A DNA stretch of 64,000 nt from Saccharospirillum sp. (GCA_022565595.1 JAIUML010000022.1:1-64000), one strand, 5' to 3'; counted from the first letter of the stretch, positions 26,832 to 35,947 are shown. Numbers and translations are program-made. Notes: generated by a model from the letters alone, not told the origin.

Positions 26832-27857
26832 TTAACCAACATTGCTCACGTACCAGGGCATGGCCTTGTTGATGCCTAGCTGCACGCTGTATTGAGGGTG
26901 ATACCCCAGCAAGGTGTGGGCCTTGTTGATGGCCGCCTGTGAGTGGCGAACATCGCCTGCCCGAAAATCCCGGTAGTTGGGTGCCTGGGAGTAGCTCACG
27001 CCTTCTGTTGCCAGGGCGTTGCGTATCAACTCGAACAGTTGATTCAGGCTGGTTCTGTCGCCCACGGCAACGTTATAGACCTGGTTTTTGGCTTCATCCT
27101 TGGCGGTTGCCGCCAGCAGGTTGGCCTGAACGGCGTTTTCTATGAAGCAGAAATCCCGACTGGTTTCGCCATCGCCATTGATGTACACCGTCTCGCCCTG
27201 GATCATGGCGGCGGCCCATTTGGGAATCACCGCGGCGTAGGCGCCGTTTGGGTCTTGCCGTTGGCCGAATACGTTGAAATAGCGCAGGCCAATGGTGTTG
27301 AAGCCATAACTGCGCGCAAACACCTGGGCGTAGAGTTCGTTGACGTATTTGGTGACGGCATAGGGTGAGAGCGGGTTGCCTATGGTGTCTTCCTGTTTTG
27401 GCAAGTCCGGGTGGTCGCCATAGGTTGAGCTGCTGGCGGCGTAGGTGAAGCTGCGGACCTTGGCGTCTCGCGCGGCGACCAGCATGTTCAAAAAACCGGT
27501 AATGTTGCTCTCGTTGGTGGCGATGGGGTTTTCCAGCGAGCGGGGCACAGAGCCCAGGGCCGCCTGGTGCAATACGTAATCGACGCCCTCGCAAGCCGTT
27601 TTGCAGGCGGCAAGGTCGCGAATATCGGCTTCCATAAAGCGGAAGCGTTGCCATTGCTCTTCGCTGACGAGGGTATGTACTTCATCCAGGTTGTGCTGGT
27701 GACCGGTGGCAAAGTTATCGAGCCCGACCACTTGTTGGTTGAGCTTGAGCAGGGTTTCCAGCAAATTGGAGCCGATAAAGCCCGCAACACCGGTGATCAG
27801 CCAGGTTTTGGGGCTGTTTTGTAGCTCGTCGGTTAGGGCGAGGTAAGGCTGGCTCAT
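26832..27857 (-). CDS. UDP-N-acetylglucosamine/-uronate 4-epimerase (WbpP/TviC-like)
   Basis: Extended short-chain dehydrogenase. [18 protein letters not shown] (residues about 22-39) is the NAD loop, [18 protein letters not shown] matches the WbpP/TviC/Gne group, and SSSTYG with YAVTKYVNE provides the Ser/Tyr/Lys catalytic set. It interconverts the gluco and galacto forms of UDP-HexNAc or its uronic acid. Paired with the dehydrogenase upstream it would give UDP-GalNAcA, as in Vi antigen synthesis. The 341-residue length is typical. The exosortase gene follows after 39 bases. Confidence 0.88.
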   Translation of the reverse strand: MSQPYLALTDELQNSPKTWLITGVAGFIGSNLLETLLKLNQQVVGLDNFATGHQHNLDEVHTLVSEEQWQRFRFMEADIRDLAACKTACEGVDYVLHQAALGSVPRSLENPIATNESNITGFLNMLVAARDAKVRSFTYAASSSTYGDHPDLPKQEDTIGNPLSPYAVTKYVNELYAQVFARSYGFNTIGLRYFNVFGQRQDPNGAYAAVIPKWAAAMIQGETVYINGDGETSRDFCFIENAVQANLLAATAKDEAKNQVYNVAVGDRTSLNQLFELIRNALATEGVSYSQAPNYRDFRAGDVRHSQAAINKAHTLLGYHPQYSVQLGINKAMPWYVSNVG

Positions 27858-27937
27858 GCCATCATTCCTTCGATTATCTAGCTGTTTAAGCCCATATTAA
27901 CGGGCTGACCTCAAATTGCACCGTAACTGACGTACTT

Positions 27938-29221
27938 TTACAGACGCATGTCGGTTTCGCTGGCAGCAAATAGATACTTCAGGTCGTACAGCACATGTGG
28001 GTTTTTGCCGTATTGGCGTATTTCTGCCGGGCCGGCTGTTTTGAATTGATGGTGTGAGACGGCGAGCACAATGCCATCGTATTCACCCGCAGCCGGTTCT
28101 GCTATTGGCCGGATGCCGTATTCGGCTTCGGCTTCGTCTGCATTGACCCAGGGGTCGTGAACATCGACCTTCACGCCATAGTCACCCAGCTCTGCGACTA
28201 TGTCGACCACTCGCGTGTTGCGTAAATCCGGGCAGTTTTCTTTAAAGGTGAGCCCCATGATCAGCACGCGGGAGCCATCGACCGTGATTTGCCGTTTGAT
28301 CATGGCTTTCACCAACTGGCTGGAGACATAGTGCCCCATATTATCGTTGATGCGCCGGCCGGCGAGGATGATTTCCGGGTGGTAGCCTATCTGCTGGGCT
28401 TTGTGGGTCAGGTAGTAGGGGTCTACCCCAATGCAATGGCCACCGACGAGGCCGGGGCGGAAAGGTAAAAAGTTCCACTTGGTGCCGGCGGCTTCAAGCA
28501 CGGCCTGGGTGTCGATGTTCATGCGGTTGAAGATCAACGCCAGCTCGTTGATCAAAGCGATGTTGACATCCCGCTGGGTGTTTTCGATGACCTTGGCGGC
28601 TTCGGCGACCTTGATGCTGGGCGCCTTGTGAGTGCCGGCGGTGATGATGGACGCGTAGATGGCGTCCACCTTGTCGGCGACTTCGGGCGTTGAACCCGAG
28701 GTGACTTTTTTAATGGTGGTGACGCGATGCTCTTTATCGCCCGGGTTAATGCGCTCCGGGCTGTAACCGGCAAAAAAGTCGACATTGAACACCAGGCCGG
28801 ATACCTGCTCCAGAATCGGCACGCAGACTTCTTCGGTTGCGCCTGGGTAGACGGTGGATTCGTAAACGACGATGTCGCCTTGTTTGAGTACCTTGCCAAT
28901 GGTTTCAGAGGCTTTACGCAAAGGCGTTAGGTCCGGCTGGCGGTGTTCGTCTATGGGGGTGGGAACCGTTACTATATAGAGGTTGCAGGTAGCCAGGTCT
29001 GCCGCGGTATCGGTAAAGCTGAGGTGTGTTGCTTCGCTCAGTTCAGCCGACTCGACTTCCAGAGTGGCGTCGACGCCTGTGTTGAGCTCCTGAATGCGGC
29101 CGCTGTTGATGTCGAAACCGACCGTCGGGTAATGCTTGCCGAACTCTACAGCCAAAGGTAAACCGACATAGCCCAGGCCCAGTATGCCGATGCATAACGA
29201 GTCCTTGTTAAAACCTTCCAT
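27938..29221 (-). CDS. UDP-N-acetyl-D-hexosamine 6-dehydrogenase (WbpO/TviB-like)
   Basis: [22 protein letters not shown] near the N-terminus is the NAD-binding start. [17 protein letters not shown] and the catalytic block [21 protein letters not shown] (Cys) show a UDP-sugar dehydrogenase that oxidises C6 twice to a uronic acid. The closest type is the TviB/WbpO group acting on UDP-HexNAc. I use the ATG at 29221 because GAGGG lies just upstream and the core begins there, while a longer frame upstream lacks family similarity. It is the first gene of the leftward operon with the epimerase, exosortase and EpsI-like genes. Confidence 0.9.
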   Translation of the reverse strand: MEGFNKDSLCIGILGLGYVGLPLAVEFGKHYPTVGFDINSGRIQELNTGVDATLEVESAELSEATHLSFTDTAADLATCNLYIVTVPTPIDEHRQPDLTPLRKASETIGKVLKQGDIVVYESTVYPGATEEVCVPILEQVSGLVFNVDFFAGYSPERINPGDKEHRVTTIKKVTSGSTPEVADKVDAIYASIITAGTHKAPSIKVAEAAKVIENTQRDVNIALINELALIFNRMNIDTQAVLEAAGTKWNFLPFRPGLVGGHCIGVDPYYLTHKAQQIGYHPEIILAGRRINDNMGHYVSSQLVKAMIKRQITVDGSRVLIMGLTFKENCPDLRNTRVVDIVAELGDYGVKVDVHDPWVNADEAEAEYGIRPIAEPAAGEYDGIVLAVSHHQFKTAGPAEIRQYGKNPHVLYDLKYLFAASETDMRL

Positions 29222-29310
29222 GATGCCCTCATGATGAACTTTGTATAGCTGTTTATAGTAAGGGAAGCTTTGAGGAAATGCTATCGGGTGAGGGGGGTGA
29301 CGGGCTGGTC

Positions 29311-29346
29311 CAGAAACAAAAAAGCCAGCGCACTGCGCTGGCTTTG
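29311..29346 (-). terminator. Intrinsic terminator after the leftward PEP-CTERM gene
   Basis: The inverted repeat AAAGCCAGCGCA / TGCGCTGGCTTT (29321-29345) is followed on the minus strand by TTTTTTGTTTC. It begins about 20 bases past the PEP-CTERM stop codon. The stem core GCCAGC is also used by the terminator of the rightward PEP-CTERM gene at 31654. Confidence 0.88.
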
Positions 29347-29366
29347 TTAAATGCAAGCTTAGGAGA

Positions 29367-30194
29367 TTAAGCTTTTTGCTTGCGGCGTGCTGCAGCCAAG
29401 CCGGCGATGCCGAGGCCGAGCAGTGCAAGTGTGCCTGGCTCTGGAACGCGGCCGACGGTTACTCTATCAATACCAAATCCATCATTGTTGCCCACACCAT
29501 TGTCAAATACCAAACTCGCGCTGGTGATCATGAAATCTGATGTGATGGAGACATAAGCGAGATTGGCGTTAGCCAAATTATAGAGCACTTGATACTCTTC
29601 TTCCTCGCCATCGGCAGCAAAGGTCAACATCAACTTTGCGCCCTGATCATTGGCGTCAGACAGGTAAAAACCAAGAGCGTTGAAGCTAGACCCTGTCGAA
29701 ATATCCCATCTAATTTCGTCAGCATCATTGCTATCTAGCCAGTTACCACCATCCCAGTTCAAGAAACGACCATACTCACCGGTCAGCGCACCATCAGAAG
29801 CCATACCCTCGATCATCAACAAATCTTCATTGATATTATTGTTGCTACCGGGGTTTGGGGCTGGCGTGACCATAGAGAACGTACCGACCCGGGTATCAAA
29901 CGAGCTAGCGGCCATGAGCCAGCGCGTCTTATCTGTGCTGACTCCGCCAACCTCAAGAGACTCGCCTATATAGTCACCGGAAGCGCCGGCTGTCAAAGCA
30001 GGCAGATCATTGAAGTCTTCGGTTACGTATGAGTAGAGTGAGCCAAGAAATGCTGCTTCGGCATCCTGCGCAACATTGTCGGTATGGCTACCATAAGCAA
30101 CGCTGATATTGATCGGACCAGCTTGTGCCATACCTGCAGCGATTGCGAACGCTGAGCCCGCAACCAAAGCCTTTAAAACATTGTTTGTTCGCAT
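29367..30194 (-). CDS. PEP-CTERM sorting domain protein, riboswitch-controlled
   Basis: A signal peptide ([25 protein letters not shown]) precedes a roughly 220-residue mature domain without recognised catalytic motifs and an exosortase tail: [16 protein letters not shown], a hydrophobic helix, then AARRKQKA. The tail is the recognition signal for the exosortase encoded at 25920. The mature part is rich in Gly, Asn and Asp and may be a surface or matrix protein. Transcription starts at a sigma-54 promoter at 30332-30350, and the leader carries a c-di-GMP-I riboswitch, so expression should need PrsR-type activation and respond to c-di-GMP. A GGAG ribosome site precedes the ATG. Confidence 0.9.
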   Translation of the reverse strand: MRTNNVLKALVAGSAFAIAAGMAQAGPINISVAYGSHTDNVAQDAEAAFLGSLYSYVTEDFNDLPALTAGASGDYIGESLEVGGVSTDKTRWLMAASSFDTRVGTFSMVTPAPNPGSNNNINEDLLMIEGMASDGALTGEYGRFLNWDGGNWLDSNDADEIRWDISTGSSFNALGFYLSDANDQGAKLMLTFAADGEEEEYQVLYNLANANLAYVSITSDFMITSASLVFDNGVGNNDGFGIDRVTVGRVPEPGTLALLGLGIAGLAAARRKQKA

Positions 30195-30209
30195 TATGTA
30201 TTCTCCATG

Positions 30210-30222
30210 AGCTAAGTTAGCT
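30210..30222 (-). promoter_or_regulatory. Short hairpin between riboswitch and ribosome site
   Basis: AGCTAA-C-TTAGCT forms a tight palindrome between the riboswitch aptamer and the GGAG ribosome site of the PEP-CTERM gene. No T-run follows, so it is not a terminator. It could be part of a translation-control platform for the aptamer. This is inferred from position. Confidence 0.4.
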
Positions 30223-30225
30223 TTC

Positions 30226-30308
30226 CGTGCAACCCGGCTGCCTCCTGGAGGTCCGTGGCTTTCCGTCCCACCCTCGCGAGTGGTTTGGCAACAATGACTA
30301 CGAAGGTG
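30226..30308 (-). ncRNA. Cyclic di-GMP-I (GEMM) riboswitch
   Basis: On the minus strand the leader contains GCCAAACC, a stem CCACUC-GCGA-GGGUGG capped by a GNRA tetraloop, then GGGACGGAAAGCC, a second stem (CGG-a-CCUCC-a-GGAGG-cag-CCG) and the closing GCAGCCGGGUUGC. These are the conserved blocks of the c-di-GMP-I aptamer in the right order. The G expected to contact the ligand (position 20 of the Vc2 RNA) is present by my alignment, which favours c-di-GMP over cGAMP. The aptamer lies between a sigma-54 promoter and the ATG of the PEP-CTERM gene at 30194. ON or OFF behaviour cannot be read from sequence. Confidence 0.85.
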
Positions 30309-30331
30309 TAACCGTAATCCTGCATGATTTT

Positions 30332-30350
30332 ATGCCATTTTCATGCCAAT
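30332..30350 (-). promoter_or_regulatory. Sigma-54 (-24/-12) promoter of the leftward PEP-CTERM gene
   Basis: The minus strand reads TTGGCATGAAAATGGCAT. The GG and GC dinucleotides have the exact spacing of -24/-12 promoters, and the TTGGCAT half is near consensus. The expected transcript would start around 30322 and include the whole riboswitch. A NtrC-type activator gene (prsR) lies 4 kb away. Confidence 0.8.
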
Positions 30351-30661
30351 TATAAAAACCATATAAATCAATAACTTATAGAGATCACTTTGATAACCCG
30401 TAAAAAAACCCGACGCCTGGAGCAGGAATAATCGAGAACCAGTTCACACTGTTCAAATACCCTTCAAACGGCTCTGACATGGGTTGCTCCAGACTAAAAA
30501 TCCTTCGATTTGTTGTCATTCAAAGCTGTATTTACTGGTTATTGTTGAGTCCGGTCCGGTATCTGAGTTTTTGTCGGGATTTTTAACAGTTTTGGAAGGG
30601 GTGGGGATTTTGAAATGCACGGCCTGTTTGTAGAGGCCAGTATACCGAGGCAGAGAAGGCA
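30351..30661. promoter_or_regulatory. Shared upstream control region of two divergent PEP-CTERM genes
   Basis: These 311 bases lie between two outward-facing sigma-54 promoters and contain no gene that I can support. Sigma-54 activators bind 80-200 bases upstream, so PrsR sites serving both promoters would be expected here. I could not single out a repeated operator with confidence. GGAGCA near 30420 and TGCTCC near 30485 form a distant inverted repeat. Confidence 0.5.
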
Positions 30662-30680
30662 TTGGTATAACCCTTGCATT
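30662..30680 (+). promoter_or_regulatory. Sigma-54 (-24/-12) promoter of the rightward PEP-CTERM gene
   Basis: TTGGTATAACCCTTGCATT has GG and GC at exact -24/-12 spacing and the full TTGCA -12 element. The predicted start is near 30690, leaving a leader of about 60 bases, too short for the riboswitch found on the other side. It presumably needs the same PrsR-type activator. Confidence 0.78.
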
Positions 30681-30749
30681 AGCTAAGTAGCAAACGCAAT
30701 TTGCCGACCACCATGGACGGCGACAAATGTAAAAGGCGGGGAAGAACCT

Positions 30750-31601
30750 ATGAATAAACAGCTGTTAGGATTGTTAGGATCCGGGATGATCGCTCTGGCG
30801 GCCAATGCTAGCCCGGTTGTGATCTATGATGAGTATGTTGGCGGAACGGGGGCTTGGGGTAGCACTAACGGTGGGTCGGATCCAAATCATCCAGAATTAT
30901 CTGAGGATGCGATCGGGGTAGACGCTGTCTTCGACACTCATAGCATGACCATTACCCAATCGGGATCCATGTTTAATTTCGACATTCATACCAATTTTGT
31001 CGGCAAGCAAGGCACCAGTTCTACTGTGAACGGCCAAACCGTAAATTATGGCAAGTACATTGGCTACGGTGATCTTTTCCTCGGCAGTGTTTGGGAACCG
31101 GACGGTGATGCCTCTGACGGCTATGCCAGCGACGAAGCCTTTTCTACTCTTTGGACCTACGCACTGGTTCTAGATAACAGAGAAGGTACTGGCGGTGATT
31201 TATTGCTTTACAAGATGCTGGAAAGCAGTGACTCAACGGTTTTACTGAGTAACGATTATATGGAGCCTACATCCAATGGGTATCGCCAAAATCAGGAAGT
31301 TGCTCTGGACTTAAGTGCTGAGGATACCGGCAAGATCTTTAACACTCAGAGGGTGGGCAGTTGGACCGAAGATTTGACCAGTAGTCTGTTGAAGATGGAT
31401 ATCGACCTTTACGGTACGGGCCTTCTCGACAGTAACACCCTGGCATTTCATTGGACCATGTATTGCGCTAACGACGTGATTCAGGGGCAGGCAGATATTA
31501 CTCCCTATAGAGTACCCGAGCCTGGTGTTTTCTCGCTGCTGTCTTTGGGTCTGGTTGGGTTGTGGTTTGCCCGTCGGCGTCAGCAGAAGTTGGTTGCCTG
31601 A
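30750..31601 (+). CDS. PEP-CTERM sorting domain protein
   Basis: A signal peptide (MNKQLLGLLGSGMIALAANA) leads into a roughly 235-residue mature domain and then the exosortase tail VPEPGVFSLLSLGLVGLW followed by the basic ARRRQQK. The mature region is acidic and rich in Gly, Ser and Asp, with repeated YxxG-type text, and I recognise no enzyme motif. It is transcribed from a sigma-54 promoter, head to head with the other PEP-CTERM gene, and ends in its own intrinsic terminator. It is probably a surface or matrix protein processed by the exosortase at 25920. The two PEP-CTERM proteins are not obviously similar outside their tails. Confidence 0.9.
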   Translation: MNKQLLGLLGSGMIALAANASPVVIYDEYVGGTGAWGSTNGGSDPNHPELSEDAIGVDAVFDTHSMTITQSGSMFNFDIHTNFVGKQGTSSTVNGQTVNYGKYIGYGDLFLGSVWEPDGDASDGYASDEAFSTLWTYALVLDNREGTGGDLLLYKMLESSDSTVLLSNDYMEPTSNGYRQNQEVALDLSAEDTGKIFNTQRVGSWTEDLTSSLLKMDIDLYGTGLLDSNTLAFHWTMYCANDVIQGQADITPYRVPEPGVFSLLSLGLVGLWFARRRQQKLVA

Positions 31602-31653
31602 TATCGGTTGTTTGTTTGATTAGACCCGTGGTTTAGCGGGTTGAGCCATGAAG

Positions 31654-31678
31654 AAAGCCAGCTTTGCTGGCTTTTTTT
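31654..31678 (+). terminator. Intrinsic terminator after the rightward PEP-CTERM gene
   Basis: A perfect stem AAAGCCAGC / GCTGGCTTT with loop TTT, followed by TTTT, 52 bases past the stop codon. Confidence 0.9.
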
Positions 31679-31773
31679 GTGGGTGGGCGGTAGAGAATGT
31701 GTGATTTGATTCACGGTTTTGGGTTTTTGGGGTGGGTGGTGTAAAAAAATTCGACAGTGGGTTGGGGGCTTTT

Positions 31774-31914
31774 AGCGAGCCTTTGGCTCGCTTCGTCGAT
31801 GGGGACATCGACGCTCCATTGAAAAATCGATAGGGGTATCGACGTTCCATTGAAATTCGACGGGGATATCGACGCTCCAAAGAGGGGGGTGAGGCGTCGA
31901 TGGGCATCGACGCC
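31774..31914. repeat. Composite two-hairpin repeat array, copy B
   Basis: Starts with hairpin AGCGAGCC-TTT-GGCTCGCT (31774-31792), then CGTCGAT-GGGGAC-ATCGACGCTCC, then two shortened copies of the second hairpin joined by CATTGAAA linkers, and finally GCGTCGAT-GGGC-ATCGACGC at 31894-31913. The array ends about 11 bases from the stop codon of the leftward prsT. With the terminator at 31654 it accounts for most of the 324-base gap 31602-31925. Confidence 0.75.
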
Positions 31915-31925
31915 TTGGGCTTGGG

Positions 31926-34544
31926 TTAGCGGGCGGCCTGGGCTTCTGTCAGGTGTTGCTGGATGTCTGGGTTGTTGGGGTCTAGCGCCAGGGCTTGTTC
32001 CAGGATTTCTATTGCTTCCTGGTGGTAGCCGGCTTTGTGCAGCACCCAGCCGTAGGTATCGAGTACGTTGGGGTTTTCCGGGGCGAGGTTGGCGGCGCGA
32101 TTGGCGAGGGCGACGGCTTCTTCGTTGGGGGCGTCGCGCAATACCCAGGCAAGGTTGTTCAGGGCCGCTACGTTGTTGGGCTGAAAGCGCAATACTTCGC
32201 GGTAGGCTTGTTCTGCTGAGGCTTCATTGGCCTGGCCCAGGTACAGGTCCCCGAGCATTTGCCAGGCCTGGGGGCTGTCTGGCTGTACTTCTGTCCATTG
32301 GCGGGCGTGGGTGATGATGTCGTCGGGGGCTACCTGGCGTGCCAGGCGAATCAACTCTGATGCCAGGCCGGGTTGAGGCTGGTCGGCCCACTCGGCTCTG
32401 AGAAAGTTGTACGCATTGCTGGCACCTTCTTCCTGCTCAATGAGTTGTGAGCGGGTGACGACGACCGGTGCTACTGCGCCAAAATCCGTACTCACCTGTT
32501 CGAGCAGGTTCTTCGCTTCGGGCAGGTTGCCCGCGGCGGCTGTCGTTCTTACCAACATCAGATGATAGGCAACGTTCTCGGGCTGCAAACTGATGGCCTC
32601 GGCCAGTTTGCTTCGTGCCAGGCTGGTATTGTCTTGCTGCATGGCCTGTTGCGCTTCGGCGACCAGCACCTGGGCATTCACGGCTCGGATGTAGTCGTTT
32701 GAGTCGAGTGTATGGCGGTTCAGGGTGGCTCTGGCGTCATCCAGGTTGCCGCGCTGCAGCTGCAGGCTGGCCAGGAGTGCGTGGGCATTTATGGCAATTT
32801 GGGGGTAGTTGTCGCCCATGTTCTCCAGCCAGTTGAACAGCTCTTCTGTGCTGTTGTTGGCCGCATAAAGCCTCGCCGCCTGCTGTAACGGCGTTAACAC
32901 CGTTGGTTCCTGCTCGGCGGCTTGCAGGTATTGCTGGATGGCATCGTTACTGCGGCCAGCGGTCTGGTATAGGCTGGCCAGGGCCAGGCGAGGTGCATTC
33001 CAGTTGGCATTGCTGTTTTGCACCAGACGTTCAAGGCGGCTAATGGCCCGGTCGGTCTCCCCAAACTGATGATCAGCCATGGCGACCAGTAAATTGGCGA
33101 AGGGCTCATCGGCGTGATTGGCCAACAAGCCATCACGCAGTTCTCTGGCTTCGGTGTTCAAGCTGTTGTTCAGCAGAACAGACAAGTAAAAGTCGGTAAC
33201 GGGCCAGTCGGTTGGGTTCTGATTGTAGGCAGAGCGCAGTTGCGCCAGCGCCTGTTCGGTTTCGTTGTTCCGCAAATGGTGTTGCGCCAGGGCGAGCCGT
33301 AATCTGGAACGGCTATTGTCGATCTCCAGAGCTTTGGCGAGGCTGGCCAGGCCAGCGGAGGCTGTGGCCGGTTCGGCTATCGCCAGAACGCCGTGCATGG
33401 CCAGCAGGTCGACGTCTGTCGGCCGCGCCAGCAGGGCGCGCTCCAGGGTGGTCATGGCCTGTTCTCGCTGGCCTCGGTCCACCTGGGCCATGGCCGAGAG
33501 CTGAATGAAGGGCGTAGGGCTGGTTTCTGCATCGAGGCTGCTCGACAGCATTTCATCACCCTGCTCGATATCGCCCATCTGCAAGGATACGGCGCCAAGC
33601 AGCATGCCCACCAGGTTGTTATCCGGGTTTTGCCGCATCAGGGTTTCGAGAGTGCTGCGCGCGGTGGCGAGGTCACCCTCGGCAATGGCTGCCAGCGCTG
33701 TCTGGGTGCCCTGTTGTAAATCCTGATTGGTGTTTTCTGCCAGGATCTGGTTGTAAATTTGTGCCTGAGTAATCTGGCCCAGTTCGGTGGAGGTGCGCGA
33801 CAGCAATGTCAGCACCTGTCGGCGAATCGGCAGAAACGTATCGGAGGTGGGTATCTGTTCCAGCGCGCCGGTCAGCGTCTCTGCTGCGGTATCGAGTTCA
33901 TTGAACTGGTATTGCACGAGGCCTTTTAAGTAGAGCAATTCGGCATCTGGCTGATGTTCTGCCATCCAGGTGTTGATGAATTGCTCGGCATCGGTGGCCT
34001 GTTCGCTGCGAATCAGTGCATTGGCCAGGCCTCTGGCGGCCTCTTTGTTGGCCGGGTCTGTATCGAGCACGTTTCGATAGCGGTCTATCGCCAGGCTGTA
34101 GTTGCCGGCAAGCCGAGTGCTGTCTGCTGCTATGCGGTCGCGGCGCACTCTGTCGGCTGTGTCCGTTGAGTTGAAGGCTTGCAAGGCTTCCTGGGCAGAC
34201 ACAAACTTGCCCTGGAGGTTGTAGGCTTCCGCTAATGGCAAGGCGATGGCTTCAGGGGCTTCTTCTTCCCAGGGCATCAGTGTTTCAACGGCAAAGCTGC
34301 TTGCGCCAACCATCAAATAGACTTCCGCCAGTACGATGGCGTGATTGATATTACCTGGATCTTTCTGTGTTGCGTTGCGAATTTCGATCAGGGCCGATCG
34401 GTATTGACCCTGGTCTGTGTAGACTTGCGCACGCTGTAAATGTTCGGCAGCCTCTGATTCAGCGTTACTGCTGTTGCAGCCCGCCAGCACCAGGATGCCC
34501 AAGGTGGCAACCAGGCTGGTGAGCAATTGGGTCCGGGCTTTCAT
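31926..34544 (-). CDS. prsT: PEP-CTERM system TPR-repeat lipoprotein PrsT
   Basis: The ATG at 34544 is preferred: GAGGGAA precedes it and the product then opens MKARTQLLTSLVATLG with the lipobox LVLAGC, so it is an outer-membrane-type lipoprotein. The roughly 850 mature residues are continuous tetratricopeptide repeats. PrsT proteins of this size and make-up accompany exosortases and PrsK/PrsR. The role is probably a periplasmic scaffold for polysaccharide or PEP-CTERM export. It lies just downstream of prsR on the same strand; a longer frame starting at 34577 would overlap the prsR stop by four bases. Confidence 0.88.
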   Translation of the reverse strand: MKARTQLLTSLVATLGILVLAGCNSSNAESEAAEHLQRAQVYTDQGQYRSALIEIRNATQKDPGNINHAIVLAEVYLMVGASSFAVETLMPWEEEAPEAIALPLAEAYNLQGKFVSAQEALQAFNSTDTADRVRRDRIAADSTRLAGNYSLAIDRYRNVLDTDPANKEAARGLANALIRSEQATDAEQFINTWMAEHQPDAELLYLKGLVQYQFNELDTAAETLTGALEQIPTSDTFLPIRRQVLTLLSRTSTELGQITQAQIYNQILAENTNQDLQQGTQTALAAIAEGDLATARSTLETLMRQNPDNNLVGMLLGAVSLQMGDIEQGDEMLSSSLDAETSPTPFIQLSAMAQVDRGQREQAMTTLERALLARPTDVDLLAMHGVLAIAEPATASAGLASLAKALEIDNSRSRLRLALAQHHLRNNETEQALAQLRSAYNQNPTDWPVTDFYLSVLLNNSLNTEARELRDGLLANHADEPFANLLVAMADHQFGETDRAISRLERLVQNSNANWNAPRLALASLYQTAGRSNDAIQQYLQAAEQEPTVLTPLQQAARLYAANNSTEELFNWLENMGDNYPQIAINAHALLASLQLQRGNLDDARATLNRHTLDSNDYIRAVNAQVLVAEAQQAMQQDNTSLARSKLAEAISLQPENVAYHLMLVRTTAAAGNLPEAKNLLEQVSTDFGAVAPVVVTRSQLIEQEEGASNAYNFLRAEWADQPQPGLASELIRLARQVAPDDIITHARQWTEVQPDSPQAWQMLGDLYLGQANEASAEQAYREVLRFQPNNVAALNNLAWVLRDAPNEEAVALANRAANLAPENPNVLDTYGWVLHKAGYHQEAIEILEQALALDPNNPDIQQHLTEAQAAR

Positions 34545-34573
34545 TGTCGTTCCCTCTGGGTTGGGTGGTGATG

Positions 34574-35935
34574 TCAATTGTCGACGGTCAACGCGTATTT
34601 TTTGAGCATATCGTAAAGCGTTGGCCGAGTTATACCAAGGTATTTGGCGGCGGCGGTGACATTATTGTTGGAAATGGACAACGCCTGCATGACGGCTTTT
34701 TTCTCGGCCTCCTGACGCACGTCTCTCAAGTTCAGGGTGCTCATTTCTTCGTTCTCTGCAGCCAGGCCAAGGTCGTGCGACTGTATGATCTTGCCTTCGG
34801 CCAGAATGATGGCTTTTTTAACCTTGTTTTCCATTTCGCGCACGTTACCAGGCCAGGTGTAATGCTCCAGGGCGGAAATCGCCTCGTTGGAGAAGCCGGT
34901 CACTCTGGCATAGCGATCCACAGCGTACTTTTTCAGGAAGTGGCGGGCCAACAGGGCTTTATCGCCATCTCGCTGGCGCAGCGGAGGAATGTCGACCACC
35001 ACTTCAGAGATGCGGTAGAAGAGGTCTTCGCGAAAGGTGCCCTCTTTGACCATAACTTCGAGGTTCTTGTTGGTGGCACAGACTACGCGCACGTCCACTT
35101 CAATGGTATTGCGGCCACCGACCCTTTCAATACAGCGCTCCTGCAGAAAACGCAGCAACTTGGCTTGCAGCGGCAGCGGCATGTCGCCTATTTCATCAAG
35201 GAAGAGGGTGCCTTTGGAGGCAACCTCAATGCGCCCAGGCCGGGTTTTATCGGCGCCGGTGAAGGCGCCTTTTTCATGGCCGAAGAGTTCGCTTTCCATC
35301 AGGTTTTCGGGGATGGCAGCACAGTTAATGGCGACGAAGGGCTTTTCTGCCCGGTCGCTGAGTTTGTGCAGTGTTTGCGCCAGTACTTCCTTGCCGGTGC
35401 CGCTTTCGCCAATAAAGGTACAGGTGACGTCTGCAGGGGCGATTTTTTCGACCAGGCGATGAATGCGCAGCATGTCCGGGTGGTTGGTGATCAGGTTACC
35501 GGTGCTGCCGGGTGCGGTCTTCTTCTGGCGGTTTTCCTGCTCGAGCTCGGCCACATGGAAGGCACGGCCAACGACGTGGTCAAGCTCCTGGGTGTCTATG
35601 GGCTTGGTGTAAAAATCGAAGGCGCCCAGTTCTATGGCTTTGAGGGCGTTTTCACGCTCCCCTTTCCCGGTCAGAATGATGACTTTGACAAAACCGGCCA
35701 GGGTGAGTATGTCTGAAAGGCAGCGAAAGCCTTCGCTCACGCCTTCCGGGTCTGGTGGGAGGCCGAGATCCTGAATGACAACGTTGGGTTCATACTGACG
35801 GACAGCCGCCAGGGCGCTTTCGCGGTCACCGGCGGTGACTATGGTGGTATCGAAATCGTCAAAGTGCCATTTAAGCTGACTTTGCAGGCCTTCGTCGTCT
35901 TCGACAATGAGAATTACGCGCTCATTCTTGTCCAT
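34574..35935 (-). CDS. prsR: Sigma-54-dependent response regulator PrsR
   Basis: Domains in order: receiver (about 7-120, phospho-acceptor Asp56 in VVIQDLGLPP, TKP near 111), AAA+ sigma-54 activator (Walker A GESGTGKE at 177-184, GAFTGA loop at 224-229 that contacts sigma-54), and a C-terminal Fis-type helix-turn-helix (NNVTAAAKYLGITRPTLYDML). PrsR proteins activate PEP-CTERM genes with RpoN, and two matching -24/-12 promoters lie at 30332 and 30662. It is in one operon with prsK (12 bases upstream) and prsT. Confidence 0.93.
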   Translation of the reverse strand: MDKNERVILIVEDDEGLQSQLKWHFDDFDTTIVTAGDRESALAAVRQYEPNVVIQDLGLPPDPEGVSEGFRCLSDILTLAGFVKVIILTGKGERENALKAIELGAFDFYTKPIDTQELDHVVGRAFHVAELEQENRQKKTAPGSTGNLITNHPDMLRIHRLVEKIAPADVTCTFIGESGTGKEVLAQTLHKLSDRAEKPFVAINCAAIPENLMESELFGHEKGAFTGADKTRPGRIEVASKGTLFLDEIGDMPLPLQAKLLRFLQERCIERVGGRNTIEVDVRVVCATNKNLEVMVKEGTFREDLFYRISEVVVDIPPLRQRDGDKALLARHFLKKYAVDRYARVTGFSNEAISALEHYTWPGNVREMENKVKKAIILAEGKIIQSHDLGLAAENEEMSTLNLRDVRQEAEKKAVMQALSISNNNVTAAAKYLGITRPTLYDMLKKYALTVDN

Positions 35936-35947
35936 GAAAGTACTCCA

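Noticed and set aside
30681-30749. A second c-di-GMP riboswitch before the rightward PEP-CTERM gene
   Set aside because: The leader from the predicted start is only about 60 bases and lacks the GGGACG and GCAGCCGGGUU blocks.
34544-35716. Long rightward open frame opposite prsR
   Set aside because: It is the antisense shadow of prsR, whose receiver, AAA+ and Fis domains are unmistakable. The opposite frame has no family similarity or ribosome site.
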